Positions 34,068 through 44,711 of a stretch of DNA of 64,000 nt are shown piece by piece. Source of the DNA: Veillonella parvula DSM 2008. GTDB taxonomy: Bacteria; Bacillota; Negativicutes; Veillonellales; Veillonellaceae. Made by a program: the position numbers and the translations under genes. The DNA lies in assembly GCF_000024945.1 (NCBI RefSeq), contig NC_013520.1, positions 1,078,501 to 1,142,500 of the forward strand. The letters are read 5' to 3'. The notes under the pieces are model-generated. The model made no database searches. It was not told the origin of the DNA and was given only the letters and a program-made list of their open reading frames with translations. Numbering within the stretch: position 1 is the first letter of the stretch; every line of letters starts with the position of its first letter.

Positions 34068-34892
34068 ATGCATCAATATTTATTTTTCATAGGGGACTTC
34101 CCTATTAGAGCCTATGGTACCATGTTAGCTTTGGCTATCATTTGTGGTGCCTCTGTTGCCTATGTACTTTTGAAAAAGGATGGCCGCGGTTGGCATGAAC
34201 ACATCATCGACTTTTCCATTACTGTAGCCGTAGCTGGTCTCATCGGTGCTCGTCTATGGGACGTATTCTTCTTTGATTGGGATTATTACGGTAATCATTT
34301 ATTAGAAATTCCCTTTGTTTGGCAAGGAGGTATGGCCATTCAAGGTGGCGTGGTACTAGGCACAATTGCTGGCTATTGGTATCTTCGTAAAAACAAAATT
34401 GACTTTTGGGCTTTTGCCGATTTATTTGCCCCTGCATTGATTTTAGCTCAATCGGTAGGCCGTATGGCAAACCTTTTAAACGGTGATGCTTTCGGTCATC
34501 CTACAGGTGGTAATTATGGTATTATCTATCCTGAAAGTACCCTTGCCTATCGCACCTACGGTAATCAGCCGCTTTGGCCTGCCGAAGTATGGGAAGGTCA
34601 AATTGATATTCTCATCTTTGTAGCCCTTCTATTATTTGGATCTTTCAAACATGCTAAAGGTCAAGTATTTGTCCTATACGCTATTCTCTACTCTACAGCT
34701 CGTTTCTTCTTAGAGTTCTTGCGTGGCGATTATGTAAATCTAACATTAGGTTTAAAATCTGCTCAAATGACAAGTCTTGTAGCAATCATTGTGGGCATCT
34801 GTGTATTTATCTACCTAGGCTATCTAGAAAAGAAAAATCAAAAAATAATTGTTGCTACAGAGCCAACAGTTAAAACTAAAAAGCGTAAATAA
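34068..34892 (+). CDS. lgt: Prolipoprotein diacylglyceryl transferase
   Basis: 274 residues, seven hydrophobic segments, inner membrane. Signature PIRAYGTMLALAI (first His/Tyr region), WQGGMAIQGGVVLG and the Lgt motif AQSVGRMANLLNGDAFGHPT (quoted here at 20 residues) with the essential Arg and Asn. RFFLEFLRGD lies near the C-terminus. It transfers diacylglycerol to the lipobox Cys of prelipoproteins such as the two encoded earlier in this window. AAGGAG precedes the ATG. Lys-rich C-terminal tail (KTKKRK). Confidence 0.97.
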   Translation: MHQYLFFIGDFPIRAYGTMLALAIICGASVAYVLLKKDGRGWHEHIIDFSITVAVAGLIGARLWDVFFFDWDYYGNHLLEIPFVWQGGMAIQGGVVLGTIAGYWYLRKNKIDFWAFADLFAPALILAQSVGRMANLLNGDAFGHPTGGNYGIIYPESTLAYRTYGNQPLWPAEVWEGQIDILIFVALLLFGSFKHAKGQVFVLYAILYSTARFFLEFLRGDYVNLTLGLKSAQMTSLVAIIVGICVFIYLGYLEKKNQKIIVATEPTVKTKKRK

Positions 34893-34906
34893 ATTACATA
34901 TAAAAA

Positions 34907-34960
34907 GAAAAGTCCTACATTCATTGGTTTTACCATTGAATGTAGGACTTTTACTATTTT
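34907..34960. terminator. Bidirectional terminator between lgt and trmFO
   Basis: About 16-bp perfect stem AAAAGTCCTACATTCA/TGAATGTAGGACTTTT plus a few inner pairs, T-rich on both strands, between convergent genes. Confidence 0.9.
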
Positions 34961-35008
34961 TTGAAATAAAACTATTTCTTAAAAGGCTATTTTCTATAAG
35001 GCTATTTC

Positions 35009-36325
35009 TTATAAATTTTCTTTAGCTTTTAGAGCATCAAGTTCTTCTAATGCACGATTTGCAATCAGTGCATTTTTTTCTTTTTTCTTACGTACTTTTT
35101 GAGGCCACGACTCCATAATGCCAAAGTTGACATTCATCGGTTGGAAATTAGAGCCTTCGTAGTTAGAAATATAGTGACTAAGGGAACCGATAGCCGTCGT
35201 CTTAGGAAATTCAATAAATGGTTGTTCCTCTAAGTAACGGTCTACTTGTAGGCCTACCATTAGACCACTAGCAGCAGATTCTAAATAACCTTCAACTCCA
35301 GTCATTTGACCAGCAAAGAATAAACGCGGTTCCTTTTTAAGCTGGAATGCATGATTTAACAACTCAGGAGAATTGATATACGTATTGCGATGCATAACAC
35401 CATAACGAATAAAATCGGCATTTTCAAGGCCTGGAATCATACCGAATACACGCTTTTGCTCGCCCCATTTTAAATGAGTTTGGAAGCCTACCAAGTTAAA
35501 CATGGTGCCTTCCTTATTTTCCTTACGCAATTGTACCACTGCGTAAGATTCCTCATTGGTACGTTTATCCACTAAGCCTACAGGCTTTAATGGTCCATAA
35601 CGTAATGTATCTTCCCCACGGCTCGCCATAATTTCTACGGGCATACAGCCTTCAAAGTAGATTTCCTTTTCAAAATCTTTTGGTTGTACGGCTTCAGCCG
35701 TTGTAAGCTCATGCCAGAACGCTTTATATTCTTCTTCGGTCATAGGACAGTTAAGATAATCCGCATCGCCCTTATCATAACGAGAAGCAGCAAAAACTTT
35801 ATCATAGTTTAAGGATTCAGCCGTTACAATAGGTGCAGCAGCATCGTAGAAGTAAAAGCCTGTTTCACCAGTTAAGGCCTTAATCTTATCTCCTAATGCT
35901 ACAGACGTAAGTGGACCAGAAGCAAAGATAACAGTTCCCTCTATAGGAATCTCAGTTACCTCTTCGTGATGAACTGTAATATTAGGATGGCTCTTTACCT
36001 TCTTCGTCACCATTTCACTAAACAAATGACGGTCAACGGCTAAAGCGCCACCTGCAGGAACAGCAGTTGCATCGGCACATTCCATAATGATGGAACCAAG
36101 TCGACGCATTTCTTCTTTCAAAAGACCTACCGCATTTTCAATATTACCAGCGCGCAACGAGTTACTACATACAAGCTCCGCAAATTGATCTGTTTGATGC
36201 GCCGGAGAACTCTTAACAGGTCGCATTTCATATAAGTCTACATAAATGCCTCGGTTAGCGAGTTGCCAAGCCGCTTCAGAGCCTGCAAGGCCTGCACCAA
36301 TAACGATAACATTTTTATGATTCAA
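35009..36325 (-). CDS. trmFO: Folate/FAD-dependent tRNA (uracil-54-C5)-methyltransferase
   Basis: 438 residues. FAD-binding N-terminus [21 protein letters not shown], the family-specific [21 protein letters not shown] (quoted in part: CSNSLRA), [31 protein letters not shown] (part: GCMPVEIMA) and [19 protein letters not shown]. It forms ribothymidine 54 in tRNA using methylenetetrahydrofolate. This is the Firmicutes-type enzyme in place of TrmA. The start is a TTG with GAGGAAA six bases upstream, overlapping the topA end by 11 bases, so the two are coupled. Confidence 0.96.
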   Translation of the reverse strand: MNHKNVIVIGAGLAGSEAAWQLANRGIYVDLYEMRPVKSSPAHQTDQFAELVCSNSLRAGNIENAVGLLKEEMRRLGSIIMECADATAVPAGGALAVDRHLFSEMVTKKVKSHPNITVHHEEVTEIPIEGTVIFASGPLTSVALGDKIKALTGETGFYFYDAAAPIVTAESLNYDKVFAASRYDKGDADYLNCPMTEEEYKAFWHELTTAEAVQPKDFEKEIYFEGCMPVEIMASRGEDTLRYGPLKPVGLVDKRTNEESYAVVQLRKENKEGTMFNLVGFQTHLKWGEQKRVFGMIPGLENADFIRYGVMHRNTYINSPELLNHAFQLKKEPRLFFAGQMTGVEGYLESAASGLMVGLQVDRYLEEQPFIEFPKTTAIGSLSHYISNYEGSNFQPMNVNFGIMESWPQKVRKKKEKNALIANRALEELDALKAKENL

Positions 36326-38690
36326 TTGTAGTTTCCTCTTTTTTAGCTTTACTAGACTTTTTAGATTCTTTTACAGGTTCTTCACTAGCTTCGCTCTTTT
36401 TCTTTCTTGTTTTCTTTGGTGGTCGAGTCGGACAAGTTTCATTGGAACAGAACTTTTTAACTGTACCATTTTTATATGTCTTTTCAACCATTATAGAACC
36501 ACATGTTTCACAGAAATCATGAGTTGGCTTATCCCATAGTGTAAAATCGCATTGTGGGTATCGATTACAGCCATAGAAAATGCGTCCGCGACGAGACTTA
36601 CGTTCTACGATTTCCCCTTCTTTACATTTAGGACATGTTACACCAGTTCCTACTGTAATAGGTTTAGTATTTTTACATTCCGGGAAGTTAGAACATGCTA
36701 AGAACTTACCATAGCGACCAAATTTATATACCATTGGGCTATTGCAAAGTTCACAGATTTCATCACTTTCCATAGATGCAATTTCAATGCGGTCTACGTC
36801 ACTTGCATCTTCTAGCTCTTGCGCAAAGACCTCGTAGAAATCAGATAATACTTTTACATACGTATCCTTGCCAGACGCAATAGCATCTAGTTCTTCTTCT
36901 AGATCACGGGTAAAGCCAGTATTGATGATTTTTTCAAAGTATGTAATCAAGAAATCTACCACCACAAAGCCTAGCTCTGTAGGCACGAATTGTTTATTCG
37001 TATTTTCCACATAGTTACGGCTTACGATAGTATCTAGAATTGGTGCGTATGTACTAGGGCGACCAATGCCGAGTTCTTCTAATGTCTTGATAAGACTCGC
37101 CTCGGAGTAACGTGGAGGTGGTTGTGTGAAATGTTGTTCAGGCAATACCTCTACCGTATGGGCAGCATAATTCTTTTTAAGAGCTGGCAACTGAGGTACA
37201 TCCTCTTTTTTCGCATCTTCATAAACGGCACTGAAACCAGGGAAGATAACACGAGATCCAGTAGCTTTAAATGTGTAGTCATTTTTAACATTCAACTCTA
37301 TCGTTGTAGATTCATTTTGTTGCGGTGCCATTTGGCTCGCCATAAAACGATTCCAAATCAACGTGTATAGTTTAAGCTCATCACGACTCAAGAATGGTTC
37401 CACCATTTTAGGTGTTAACTCGAGAGATGTAGGACGAATCGCCTCATGCGCATCTTGTGCAGAACCCTTAGAGCCGTACACATTTGGTTTAGACGGATAA
37501 TAGTCTTCCCCATAATTGCGAAGAATAAAGTCCTTAGCCATGGCTTGCATCTCTTTAGAGATACGCGTAGAGTCTGTACGCATATATGTAATCAAACCTA
37601 CGTGGCCATAGGAGCCAATTTCTAAACCTTCATATAAATGTTGAGCAATCATCATCGTACGCTTAGCACCAAAGTTCAATTTACGCACACCATCTTGTTG
37701 CAAGGTAGATGTTGTAAATGGAGGTACCGCTTTACGAGAACGCTTGCGCTTTTCAATATTAGTCACTACTGCATCTTCATTGCCAATAGCATCAACTATG
37801 GCTTGTGCATCACTTTCAGTAGTAATATCGATTTTTTCACCTTTAATATGGGTTAATTCCGCTATGAAAGCCTCTTTTTTAGGCGTTTCAAAATTGCCTT
37901 CAATAGTCCAATATTCTTGTGGTACGAAAGCTTGAATTTCGCGCTCTCTTTCACAGATAAGGCGAACTGCAACGGATTGCACACGACCTGCACTAAGGCC
38001 TTTGCAAACCTTTTTCCATAACAAAGGACTCAATTTATAACCTACGATACGGTCTAATACACGGCGTGCTTGTTGGGCATCTACCATGTTCATATCGATA
38101 GTACGTGGAGAATCCAAAGCCTCTGCTACAGCATTTTTAGTGATTTCATTGAACGTAATACGGCATGTAGACGTAGGATCTACATTTAGAATGTACGCTA
38201 AATGCCAAGAAATAGCTTCCCCTTCACGGTCAGGGTCAGTTGCGAGTAATACGGCACTACTTTCATCAGCATAAGAAACTAGTTCATCAATAACCTTTTT
38301 ACGTGTTACCAAATTACTATAGCGCGGCGTGAAATCATGCTCTATATCGATGCCTATTTGAGACTTTGGCAAATCTCGTAAGTGGCCCATACTCGCCTTT
38401 ACAACGTAGTTAGGACCTAAGAATTTTTCAATTGTTTTAGATTTAGCAGGAGACTCTACGATAACCAAAACTTTGCCATCAGGATTATATACACGTGGTT
38501 CCCGTTGCTCCGGTGGCACTGAAGTTTGTAGTACGGATTTATCCCGTACAATCCCCATAGGCGTTAAGGATTCTTTAGCTACCTTACGCTTTATCGTAGT
38601 ACTTTCTTTCTTAGTATTTTTCTTTTTTGTGTCTTTACTAGTACTAGCTGCTTTCGGCTCGCCAATAACGATAGATCGTTTAATGGACAA
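36315..38690 (-). CDS. topA: DNA topoisomerase I
   Basis: 791 residues from a probable TTG start at 38690 (AGGAG 8 bases upstream, inside dprA). A GTG three codons earlier is the alternative. A Lys/Ser/Thr-rich extension of about 60 residues precedes the Toprim domain ([29 protein letters not shown]). Active-site Tyr lies in [13 protein letters not shown]. At the C-terminus are three four-Cys zinc ribbons (CELC...CSNFPEC, CPKC...CNRYPQC, CETC...CSNETC) and a basic Lys-rich tail. It relaxes negative supercoils behind polymerases. Order dprA-topA-trmFO is common in Firmicutes. Confidence 0.96.
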   Translation of the reverse strand: MSIKRSIVIGEPKAASTSKDTKKKNTKKESTTIKRKVAKESLTPMGIVRDKSVLQTSVPPEQREPRVYNPDGKVLVIVESPAKSKTIEKFLGPNYVVKASMGHLRDLPKSQIGIDIEHDFTPRYSNLVTRKKVIDELVSYADESSAVLLATDPDREGEAISWHLAYILNVDPTSTCRITFNEITKNAVAEALDSPRTIDMNMVDAQQARRVLDRIVGYKLSPLLWKKVCKGLSAGRVQSVAVRLICEREREIQAFVPQEYWTIEGNFETPKKEAFIAELTHIKGEKIDITTESDAQAIVDAIGNEDAVVTNIEKRKRSRKAVPPFTTSTLQQDGVRKLNFGAKRTMMIAQHLYEGLEIGSYGHVGLITYMRTDSTRISKEMQAMAKDFILRNYGEDYYPSKPNVYGSKGSAQDAHEAIRPTSLELTPKMVEPFLSRDELKLYTLIWNRFMASQMAPQQNESTTIELNVKNDYTFKATGSRVIFPGFSAVYEDAKKEDVPQLPALKKNYAAHTVEVLPEQHFTQPPPRYSEASLIKTLEELGIGRPSTYAPILDTIVSRNYVENTNKQFVPTELGFVVVDFLITYFEKIINTGFTRDLEEELDAIASGKDTYVKVLSDFYEVFAQELEDASDVDRIEIASMESDEICELCNSPMVYKFGRYGKFLACSNFPECKNTKPITVGTGVTCPKCKEGEIVERKSRRGRIFYGCNRYPQCDFTLWDKPTHDFCETCGSIMVEKTYKNGTVKKFCSNETCPTRPPKKTRKKKSEASEEPVKESKKSSKAKKEETTIES

Positions 38691-39906
38691 GTATATCACT
38701 CCTAGTCATATTAATATAGCCTCTCGGCGGATGATTCTCTATAGCCCCTTCCATTTCTAACTCTAGTAATAAGGGCTGTAGTTGTTGTAATGGAATACGA
38801 GTCGCTTTCAAAATATCACTAACCGTAATACATCGATCATGAGGTATTTCACTCAATATTACACTCCTATCCACATTAAAGCTTAACATAGAGCACCCTT
38901 TTCTATCAACACTTTGACTATGATTCCCTATTTTTACACTATCTTTTACACCTTTATTTTCCTTATTTTTTGTTGGTAAAAGTTTCTGTTCACTAGAAAA
39001 ATATTCCCGCAATGTTAAATGATATTGTTCAACTATATCCTCATACCCAGTAAGTACATATGCACCATTTCTCATTAGAAATTTATTTCCATCAGCCGTA
39101 TGGTCTAATAGATTACATGGTACCACAAATACATCTCGACCTTCACTAACCGCCATATCTGCCGTAATCAAAGAACCACTACTGGACTTGGCCTCCACTA
39201 CGATAACACCTCTGCATAATCCACTAATAATACGATTCCGTGCTGGGAAATGTTTTGCGGACGGCGGTGTACCCGGCGGGTATTCGGATAGAAGTAACCC
39301 ATTATTTTGTAACATACGATCAAATAATTTTGCATTTTCTCGAGGATAGGTAATATCTAAACCACATCCCATAACAATGATTCCATACCCCTGACTAGCT
39401 AGAAGGCCTTCATGACCATGTGTATCAATACCTCGTGCGCCTCCACTGACAATAATAGTGCTGTATTTACCGAGCTCTTTACCAAGCATTCTCGCCACAT
39501 TGCGTCCGTATAATGAACAGCGCCGTGCCCCTACAAGAGCAATCCGATTTAGCCGTTTATCTAAAAGTACTCTATTACCTCGCATAAACAATATAGCCGG
39601 TGGATTATAAATATGGTTCAAAATAGATGGAAAATCTTTATCTAAAAAGGTAGTAACATCCATCTTATATTCGTCTATTTTATGAATTATATAATCTAAC
39701 TTTTCATCCTTAGCCGATGATGCTATAGCACGTTTATCAGCGGTAGAAATATGTGTATAAGGCTTTAAATTTTCAACCTTCTTAACGGCTTGCCAAGCAT
39801 CATAAGGGGATCCAAAATCCTCTATAAATCGCCTTACATATGTGGCTCCAACATTGTATAAGCTTTGTAATCCTGCAATATAAATATTGTCATCGTATCT
39901 AATCAT
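38680..39906 (-). CDS. dprA: DNA processing protein A
   Basis: 408 residues. N-terminal SAM-like helical part (LQSLYNVGATYVRRFIEDFG), a Rossmann fold with VGARRCSLYGRNVARMLG, VSGGARGIDTHGHEGLL, MGCGLDITYPRENAKLF, LSEYPPGTPPSAKHFPARNR (20 residues) and VVEAKSSSGSLITADMA, then a winged-helix domain (about 335-400). It protects incoming single-stranded DNA and loads RecA during transformation. The linker before the winged helix (about 300-340, SEQKLLPTKNKENKGVKDSV) is longer and more basic than usual. It partners functionally with comEA, comEC and comM in this window. Confidence 0.95.
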   Translation of the reverse strand: MIRYDDNIYIAGLQSLYNVGATYVRRFIEDFGSPYDAWQAVKKVENLKPYTHISTADKRAIASSAKDEKLDYIIHKIDEYKMDVTTFLDKDFPSILNHIYNPPAILFMRGNRVLLDKRLNRIALVGARRCSLYGRNVARMLGKELGKYSTIIVSGGARGIDTHGHEGLLASQGYGIIVMGCGLDITYPRENAKLFDRMLQNNGLLLSEYPPGTPPSAKHFPARNRIISGLCRGVIVVEAKSSSGSLITADMAVSEGRDVFVVPCNLLDHTADGNKFLMRNGAYVLTGYEDIVEQYHLTLREYFSSEQKLLPTKNKENKGVKDSVKIGNHSQSVDRKGCSMLSFNVDRSVILSEIPHDRCITVSDILKATRIPLQQLQPLLLELEMEGAIENHPPRGYINMTRSDILVH

Positions 39907-40012
39907 ATAAACACCTAGTAATTCTTTCTATGTATATAAGCCTTAGTTTTATATAGAATTAAACAACTATTTTTGGCAAATAAACAACTACTAAATTTAT
40001 AAGATAATTACT

Positions 40013-41719
40013 TTATTTGCCAGTTCTAAATAACATTGCTTCAGAAATATGATGTGGTTCTACTTTTGGATTTTCTTCTAAATCAGCAATTGTACGAGCC
40101 ACCTTTAATATGCGATCAAAAGCTCGCCCACTTAAATGAAAATGGTCAAATATATTGCCTAAAACACTCCAGGCCTTATCTGTAATATTGCATAGTTCAC
40201 TAATTGCCTTATGAGGAACTGCTCCATTCGAATTAAAGTCAAAACCTTCAAATCGTTTTTGCTGCATAGCAGTAGCCATGATAACTTGTTGTCTCATACT
40301 TTCACTCGTCATATTTGAAGTTGATGTATCTAACAGCTGTTCAAGGGTCGGTCTCTCAACGGGAATATGTAAATCAATACGATCCATAATCGGCCCTGAT
40401 AACCGTTGCTGGTAATTTTTAACCATCGTTTCTGTACAGACACATTCCTTATGGGGATCATGGTAATAACCACAAGGACAAGGATTTGCCGCAAGAATAC
40501 AAATAAAATTAGCTGGATATATATAATTTCCTTGAGCCCGATTTATAGTAATAGTCCTAGACTCTAGTGGCTGTCGTAATGCATCAATTACCTGACGTTG
40601 AAACTCAGGTGCCTCATCCATAAATAATACGCCTCCATGAGCTAGTGTTACCTCTCCAGGGCGCCCCTGTATCCCTCCACCGACCATACTAGCCAAAGTT
40701 GCCGTATGATGAGGATGTCTAAAAGGTCTAGATGTAACTAGCCCATTATCACCGAGTAAACCTATTACATCTTGTATGCGACTCACTTCAACGATTTCAT
40801 TCCAAGTCATAGAAGGCAATATGGTCGGCAATCGTTCGGCCATCATCGTTTTACCCCCACCTGGAGGTCCTATCATAATACAATGATGATGACCTGCAGC
40901 ACTGATGAGCATTGCTCGTTTTCCTAATTCTTGACCTTGTACATCGCCAAAATCAACTGTATATGTTTGATTAGATTTTATAGTTGTACTTTCATCCGTA
41001 ACAGACGTATCAACACAATTATTACTAATCATAGTTACTTGCGGTTTACTGATTGTATCTAGATTTTCATTGGTTCCAGTTAATGGCATAGACTCTAAAG
41101 ACCCTAGAATTGATTTATTGGCATTGTGTTTATCTACTTTTTCTTTTTTGATACTTATTTGTTTATTTTTATCAACTACCTTTGGCTTAATTTGTTCCTC
41201 TAAAATAGTAATAATTTCTTGTAGTGATGATCCACCATATATGGTTAAATTAGGAATAGACTGTAGCACTTTAACATTTGCAATACTTGTATAAATTTTT
41301 GAATAATCAGCATCTAATCCTGCTAGCGACATAGCTAGAGTCCCAAAGGTTGGTAATACCGAACCATCTAACGCTAACTCTCCCATAAACAAACTCTTAT
41401 CAAATAAAGCCGAAATTTTAGCTTTACGCCCCTTTATCTGTCCTGATGCAAGCAGAACCCCTAAAGCAATAGCTAAATCGAGTCCAGCGCTACTTTTACG
41501 AATTGTAGCCGGAGCTAAATTGACTACGATGCGTCTCATTGGAAATTCGTATCCACTATTTTTAATGGCCGCTCGTACACGTTCACGAGCTTCTTTAACA
41601 GATTGATTAGGTAGTCCAACGATATCAAAAACCGGCAAACCTTGTGATATATCGACCTCTACAGTAATGATGCATCCATCAATGCCGTGCAAGGTGGCTC
41701 CATATAATTTTGCGTACAT
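40013..41719 (-). CDS. comM: ComM/YifB-family Mg-chelatase-like AAA+ protein
   Basis: 568 residues. N-terminal Lon-protease-like domain (VEVDISQGLPVFDIVGLPNQ, RIVVNLAPATIRKSSAGLDL), then AAA+ with Walker A GPPGGGKTMMAERL, Walker B GVLFMDEAPEF, the Cys-rich NPCPCGYYHDPHKECVC and a C-terminal lid (HLSGRAFDRILKVARTIADL). ComM is a helicase promoting branch migration in natural transformation; YifB orthologues in Firmicutes are less studied. The linker between the two domains (about 190-255) is some 60 residues longer than typical and rich in Lys, Ser and Asn. It starts 12 bases after yraN. Confidence 0.92.
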   Translation of the reverse strand: MYAKLYGATLHGIDGCIITVEVDISQGLPVFDIVGLPNQSVKEARERVRAAIKNSGYEFPMRRIVVNLAPATIRKSSAGLDLAIALGVLLASGQIKGRKAKISALFDKSLFMGELALDGSVLPTFGTLAMSLAGLDADYSKIYTSIANVKVLQSIPNLTIYGGSSLQEIITILEEQIKPKVVDKNKQISIKKEKVDKHNANKSILGSLESMPLTGTNENLDTISKPQVTMISNNCVDTSVTDESTTIKSNQTYTVDFGDVQGQELGKRAMLISAAGHHHCIMIGPPGGGKTMMAERLPTILPSMTWNEIVEVSRIQDVIGLLGDNGLVTSRPFRHPHHTATLASMVGGGIQGRPGEVTLAHGGVLFMDEAPEFQRQVIDALRQPLESRTITINRAQGNYIYPANFICILAANPCPCGYYHDPHKECVCTETMVKNYQQRLSGPIMDRIDLHIPVERPTLEQLLDTSTSNMTSESMRQQVIMATAMQQKRFEGFDFNSNGAVPHKAISELCNITDKAWSVLGNIFDHFHLSGRAFDRILKVARTIADLEENPKVEPHHISEAMLFRTGK

Positions 41720-41731
41720 AAACTGACCTCA

Positions 41732-42130
41732 CTAAAAGCACTGTGGTAAATAATGAATAGAACTTTGAAAGTCCTCGTGTAAATACACCTCTATTACATC
41801 AAAGGATATTTCCTTCCAACGGCGCTTTTTTTGATTTAGATCATATAGAAACAACATGGCAGCTCGTTTAATATGCTTTTGTTTTTTCTTGGTAACTGCC
41901 TCACGTGCTAGTCCATGTTGCATACCTCGGCGAGCTTTAATCTCTATAAAATGATAGACTAAATCACGTTTAGCAATGATGTCAATTTCTCCTAACCGCG
42001 TTCGATAATTTGTATCTACTACTGTAAGTCCTATTTTTTCAATATAGTTAGTGGCTACTCGTTCTCCCCATTTGCCCAGTTCTTTTGAATCGAGTTCATT
42101 AAATGCTTTACCAGTACTAATCGTTTTCAT
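41732..42130 (-). CDS. yraN: YraN/UPF0102 family nuclease-like protein
   Basis: 132 residues: GKWGERVATNYIEKIGLTVV, NYRTRLGEIDIIAKRDLVYHFIEIKAR (GEIDI and EIKAR form the restriction-endonuclease-like core with Asp, Glu and Lys), REAVTKKKQKHIKRAAMLFL. It is a predicted Holliday-junction or DNA-end nuclease fold whose exact role is not settled. AGGAGGT precedes the ATG. First gene of yraN-comM, and in the usual conserved neighbourhood rnhB-yraN-comM-dprA. Confidence 0.93.
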   Translation of the reverse strand: MKTISTGKAFNELDSKELGKWGERVATNYIEKIGLTVVDTNYRTRLGEIDIIAKRDLVYHFIEIKARRGMQHGLAREAVTKKKQKHIKRAAMLFLYDLNQKKRRWKEISFDVIEVYLHEDFQSSIHYLPQCF

Positions 42131-42249
42131 ATATACCTCCTAATAAGGTGTATCTGCAACAATAACTCATAGAATTTTAATATCTACACTATATTAATCT
42201 TTCAACAGGTAATACTTACTTGTAGAGTAAGATACGTAAGATGTAAAAG

Positions 42250-42303
42250 TAAATACAAAAGAGGTTCCTAATATTCACATAGGTGACTATTAGGAACCTC
42301 TTT
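42250..42303 (-). terminator. Terminator after rnhB
   Basis: 16-bp perfect stem AAAGAGGTTCCTAATA/TATTAGGAACCTCTTT (42258-42273, 42288-42303), then TTGTATTT on the minus strand. It lies 123 bases after the rnhB stop. The rest of 42131-42425 is AT-rich with no further element recognised, apart from the probable yraN promoter region. Confidence 0.8.
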
Positions 42304-42425
42304 ACAGTTATGAACTATATGCAATTTATAATGTGATAATACGAATAAAACTAATACAACTATAGGACTTAACTTGATAGTCTAATCATAAAATAAATTT
42401 ATTATCCATAATAAATACTTAGAAA

Positions 42426-43223
42426 TTACTCAGGTTTAACCCAACGCACAATAGATTTAATAGGCTCAAAGCTCTTACGATGAAGCGGTGTTACCCCTTG
42501 TTGCTCGATAGCTTCTTTATGTAATTCCGTATAGTAACCTTTATGAATACCAAAGCCATAGCCAGGGAACTCATCATCAAGGCTCTTCATATATCGATCT
42601 CGCGTAACCTTTGCAATGATGGATGCAGCAGCAATATTAGCGCTTTTACTATCGCCCTTAATAATGGATTCAACAGGAATCGTTAAATCAGGCAATTTCA
42701 TGGCATCAGCCACTACTGCTTCAGCTGGTACGCTGAGCGTACGAATAGCCTCATACATCGCTTGTCGCGTTACTTCATAGATATTTAGCTCATCAATCTT
42801 TTCTGGGCCGTAGGAAATACAGCTAACAGCAACGGCTTCGTCCATGATGATATCATAGAGTGCTTCCCGTTTTTCCTCTGTTAGTTTTTTAGAGTCATTG
42901 AGCCCCGGAATTAATGTCATAGGTGGCAAGATAACAGCAGCTACCGTAACAGGCCCCGCAATAGGACCACGCCCCACTTCATCGACGCCAGCCACATGAT
43001 AGATACCTTGATCGTAGAACATGCCTTCATAGTCATACATACCCATGAGGCGTTGCTGTTCTTTTAACTCTTTTTCTTGGCGCTTAATATAAGACGCAGC
43101 CAATTTCTGTACAGAACTACGTGTATCCTCTTGAGCAAAAGACAAAATCTCTAAGGCTTGTTCAGTTTCAAAGAGAGCTTTAATATCTGCTACTTTTAAC
43201 TTAGAAAATACATCCTTATCCAT
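42426..43223 (-). CDS. rnhB: Ribonuclease HII
   Basis: 265 residues from the ATG at 43223, chosen for GGAGAG upstream and an 8-base overlap with the ylqF end. An N-terminal helical extension of about 75 residues (as in Bacillus RnhB) precedes the catalytic domain: YHVAGVDEVGRGPIAGPVTV (DEVGRG, two acidic residues), LNDSKKLTEEKRE, VVADAMKLPDL, KGDSKSANIAAASIIAKVTRD (part: GDSKSANIAAASI) and YGFGIHKGYYT. It removes ribonucleotides from DNA and RNA primers. Confidence 0.96.
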   Translation of the reverse strand: MDKDVFSKLKVADIKALFETEQALEILSFAQEDTRSSVQKLAASYIKRQEKELKEQQRLMGMYDYEGMFYDQGIYHVAGVDEVGRGPIAGPVTVAAVILPPMTLIPGLNDSKKLTEEKREALYDIIMDEAVAVSCISYGPEKIDELNIYEVTRQAMYEAIRTLSVPAEAVVADAMKLPDLTIPVESIIKGDSKSANIAAASIIAKVTRDRYMKSLDDEFPGYGFGIHKGYYTELHKEAIEQQGVTPLHRKSFEPIKSIVRWVKPE

Positions 43224-44121
43224 TATGACTCTCCTCACCATCTGCAGGGTAGTACGGTTCTTCATCAACTTGATCGAGAGTAATTGTACCTAACTTAGTA
43301 TTGCGGTAGTCTTGCAAGATAATACGGCGAGCCTTGTCAAAATCTACAATGCCACCGCTTACAAGACAACCTCGACGACGTCCGATGCTTTCAAGAATCG
43401 TATCAACATCGGTCATCTCTTCTTCTTTTAATTTATAACGCTCTACCAAAATATTTGGCGCGTTCGTCAATAAGTAATTTAATAGCTGTTTTATAACATG
43501 CTCTAAATCATAAACATCATCGGAAATGGCACCTGTCATAGCGAGGCGAGCCGCGGCACGTTGGTCCTCTAATTTTGGCCATAATACACCTGGTGTATCA
43601 AGCAATTCAAGATTTTTACCGATTTTAACCCACTGTTGACCACGTGTATGACCTGCCTTATTAGCTGTACGCGTTGCAGCAGAACCAGCTAAAGAGTTAA
43701 TCAATGTAGATTTACCAACGTTAGGAATCCCTAAGATGATAGTACGTACAGAACGGCTACGAATACCTTTTGCAACCCAACGGTCGATGATAGGTTTACT
43801 CAAACGCTCTACAGTGGATATTAACTTCTTATTACCCTTGCCAGACTTAGAATCGATAGCCAATACGGTGATGCCTTGTTTTGTAAAGAACTCAGTCCAT
43901 TCCTTTGTAGCTTTAGGATCTGCTAAATCTACTTTATTTAACAGTACGATATGAGGTTTCTGACCAACGAGTTCTGTGATGACTGGGTTCGCACTAGAAC
44001 GAGGAATACGCGCATCTAGTAACTCAATAACTACGTCTACCTTTTTGATATACTCCGTAATCATACGTGTGGCTTTCGCCATATGACCAGGGAACCAATG
44101 TACGATAGGTGAATCTGCCAT
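43216..44121 (-). CDS. ylqF: Ribosome biogenesis GTPase YlqF/RbgA
   Basis: 301 residues with circularly permuted GTPase motifs: G4 LLNKVDLAD (about 58-66), G5-like SKSGKG, then G1 GIPNVGKSTLINSLAG (about 130), G2 T in AGHTRGQQW, and G3 DTPGVLWP. N-terminal WFPGHMAKA is the YlqF hallmark. It matures the large ribosomal subunit (L16 region). The C-terminal RNA-binding helical domain is present. Promoter region upstream (44122-44352) is very AT-rich and includes a tandem 18-base near-repeat around 44152-44187. Confidence 0.96.
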   Translation of the reverse strand: MADSPIVHWFPGHMAKATRMITEYIKKVDVVIELLDARIPRSSANPVITELVGQKPHIVLLNKVDLADPKATKEWTEFFTKQGITVLAIDSKSGKGNKKLISTVERLSKPIIDRWVAKGIRSRSVRTIILGIPNVGKSTLINSLAGSAATRTANKAGHTRGQQWVKIGKNLELLDTPGVLWPKLEDQRAAARLAMTGAISDDVYDLEHVIKQLLNYLLTNAPNILVERYKLKEEEMTDVDTILESIGRRRGCLVSGGIVDFDKARRIILQDYRNTKLGTITLDQVDEEPYYPADGEESHNG

Positions 44122-44320
44122 AGTATTTCCTTTCTACATACTCATATACATCTCTTAGAGATACTTAAACTCTTAGAAATACTTAGTATATTTTATATTT
44201 ATATTTATATGTATGTTTTATATTTTTATCTATCTTTTATAGCTCTATATTTCTCTATTATAATAATTTAATTCAGATAATAATGAAATAGAACTATTCA
44301 TATCTAATTTTAGCAAAAAT

Positions 44321-44345
44321 AAAAGGCTGCCAACGGCAGCCTTTT
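44321..44345. terminator. Terminator of rplS
   Basis: 11-bp stem AAAAGGCTGCC/GGCAGCCTTTT with 3-base loop, 8 bases past the rplS stop. T-rich on both strands. Confidence 0.85.
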
Positions 44346-44352
44346 ATGAACA

Positions 44353-44694
44353 TTAGCGTTTTTCGCGAATACGAGCAGCTTTACCAGTAAGGTTACGTAA
44401 GTAGTACAATTTAGCACGACGAACAACACCACGGCGCATAACTTCGATTTTAGCTAAACGTGGGCTATGAAGTGGGAATGTACGTTCTACACCTACACCG
44501 GATGCAATACGACGAACTGTAAAAGTTTCACGTACGCCACCGTTTTGACGTTTAATTACCAAACCTTCGAACACTTGGATACGTTCACGAGTACCTTCCA
44601 CTACTTTTACGTGTACACGAACTGTGTCACCAGCACGGAATGTAGGGATGTCTGTACGAAGTTGTTCTTGTTCAAGTACGTTAATAATGTTCAT
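44353..44694 (-). CDS. rplS: 50S ribosomal protein L19
   Basis: 113 residues from the ATG at 44694 (AGGAGGAAACA upstream). Conserved through its length: [52 protein letters not shown] (20 residues) and [16 protein letters not shown]. It is a large-subunit protein at the 30S interface. Reported longer reading frames upstream have no ribosome binding site. It precedes ylqF, as in many Firmicutes. Confidence 0.98.
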   Translation of the reverse strand: MNIINVLEQEQLRTDIPTFRAGDTVRVHVKVVEGTRERIQVFEGLVIKRQNGGVRETFTVRRIASGVGVERTFPLHSPRLAKIEVMRRGVVRRAKLYYLRNLTGKAARIREKR

Positions 44695-44711
44695 TGTTTC
44701 CTCCTGTTTGC

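Noticed and set aside
44152-44187. Tandem 18-base near-repeat upstream of ylqF
   Set aside because: Only two imperfect copies in very AT-rich DNA; probably chance or local slippage rather than an operator array.
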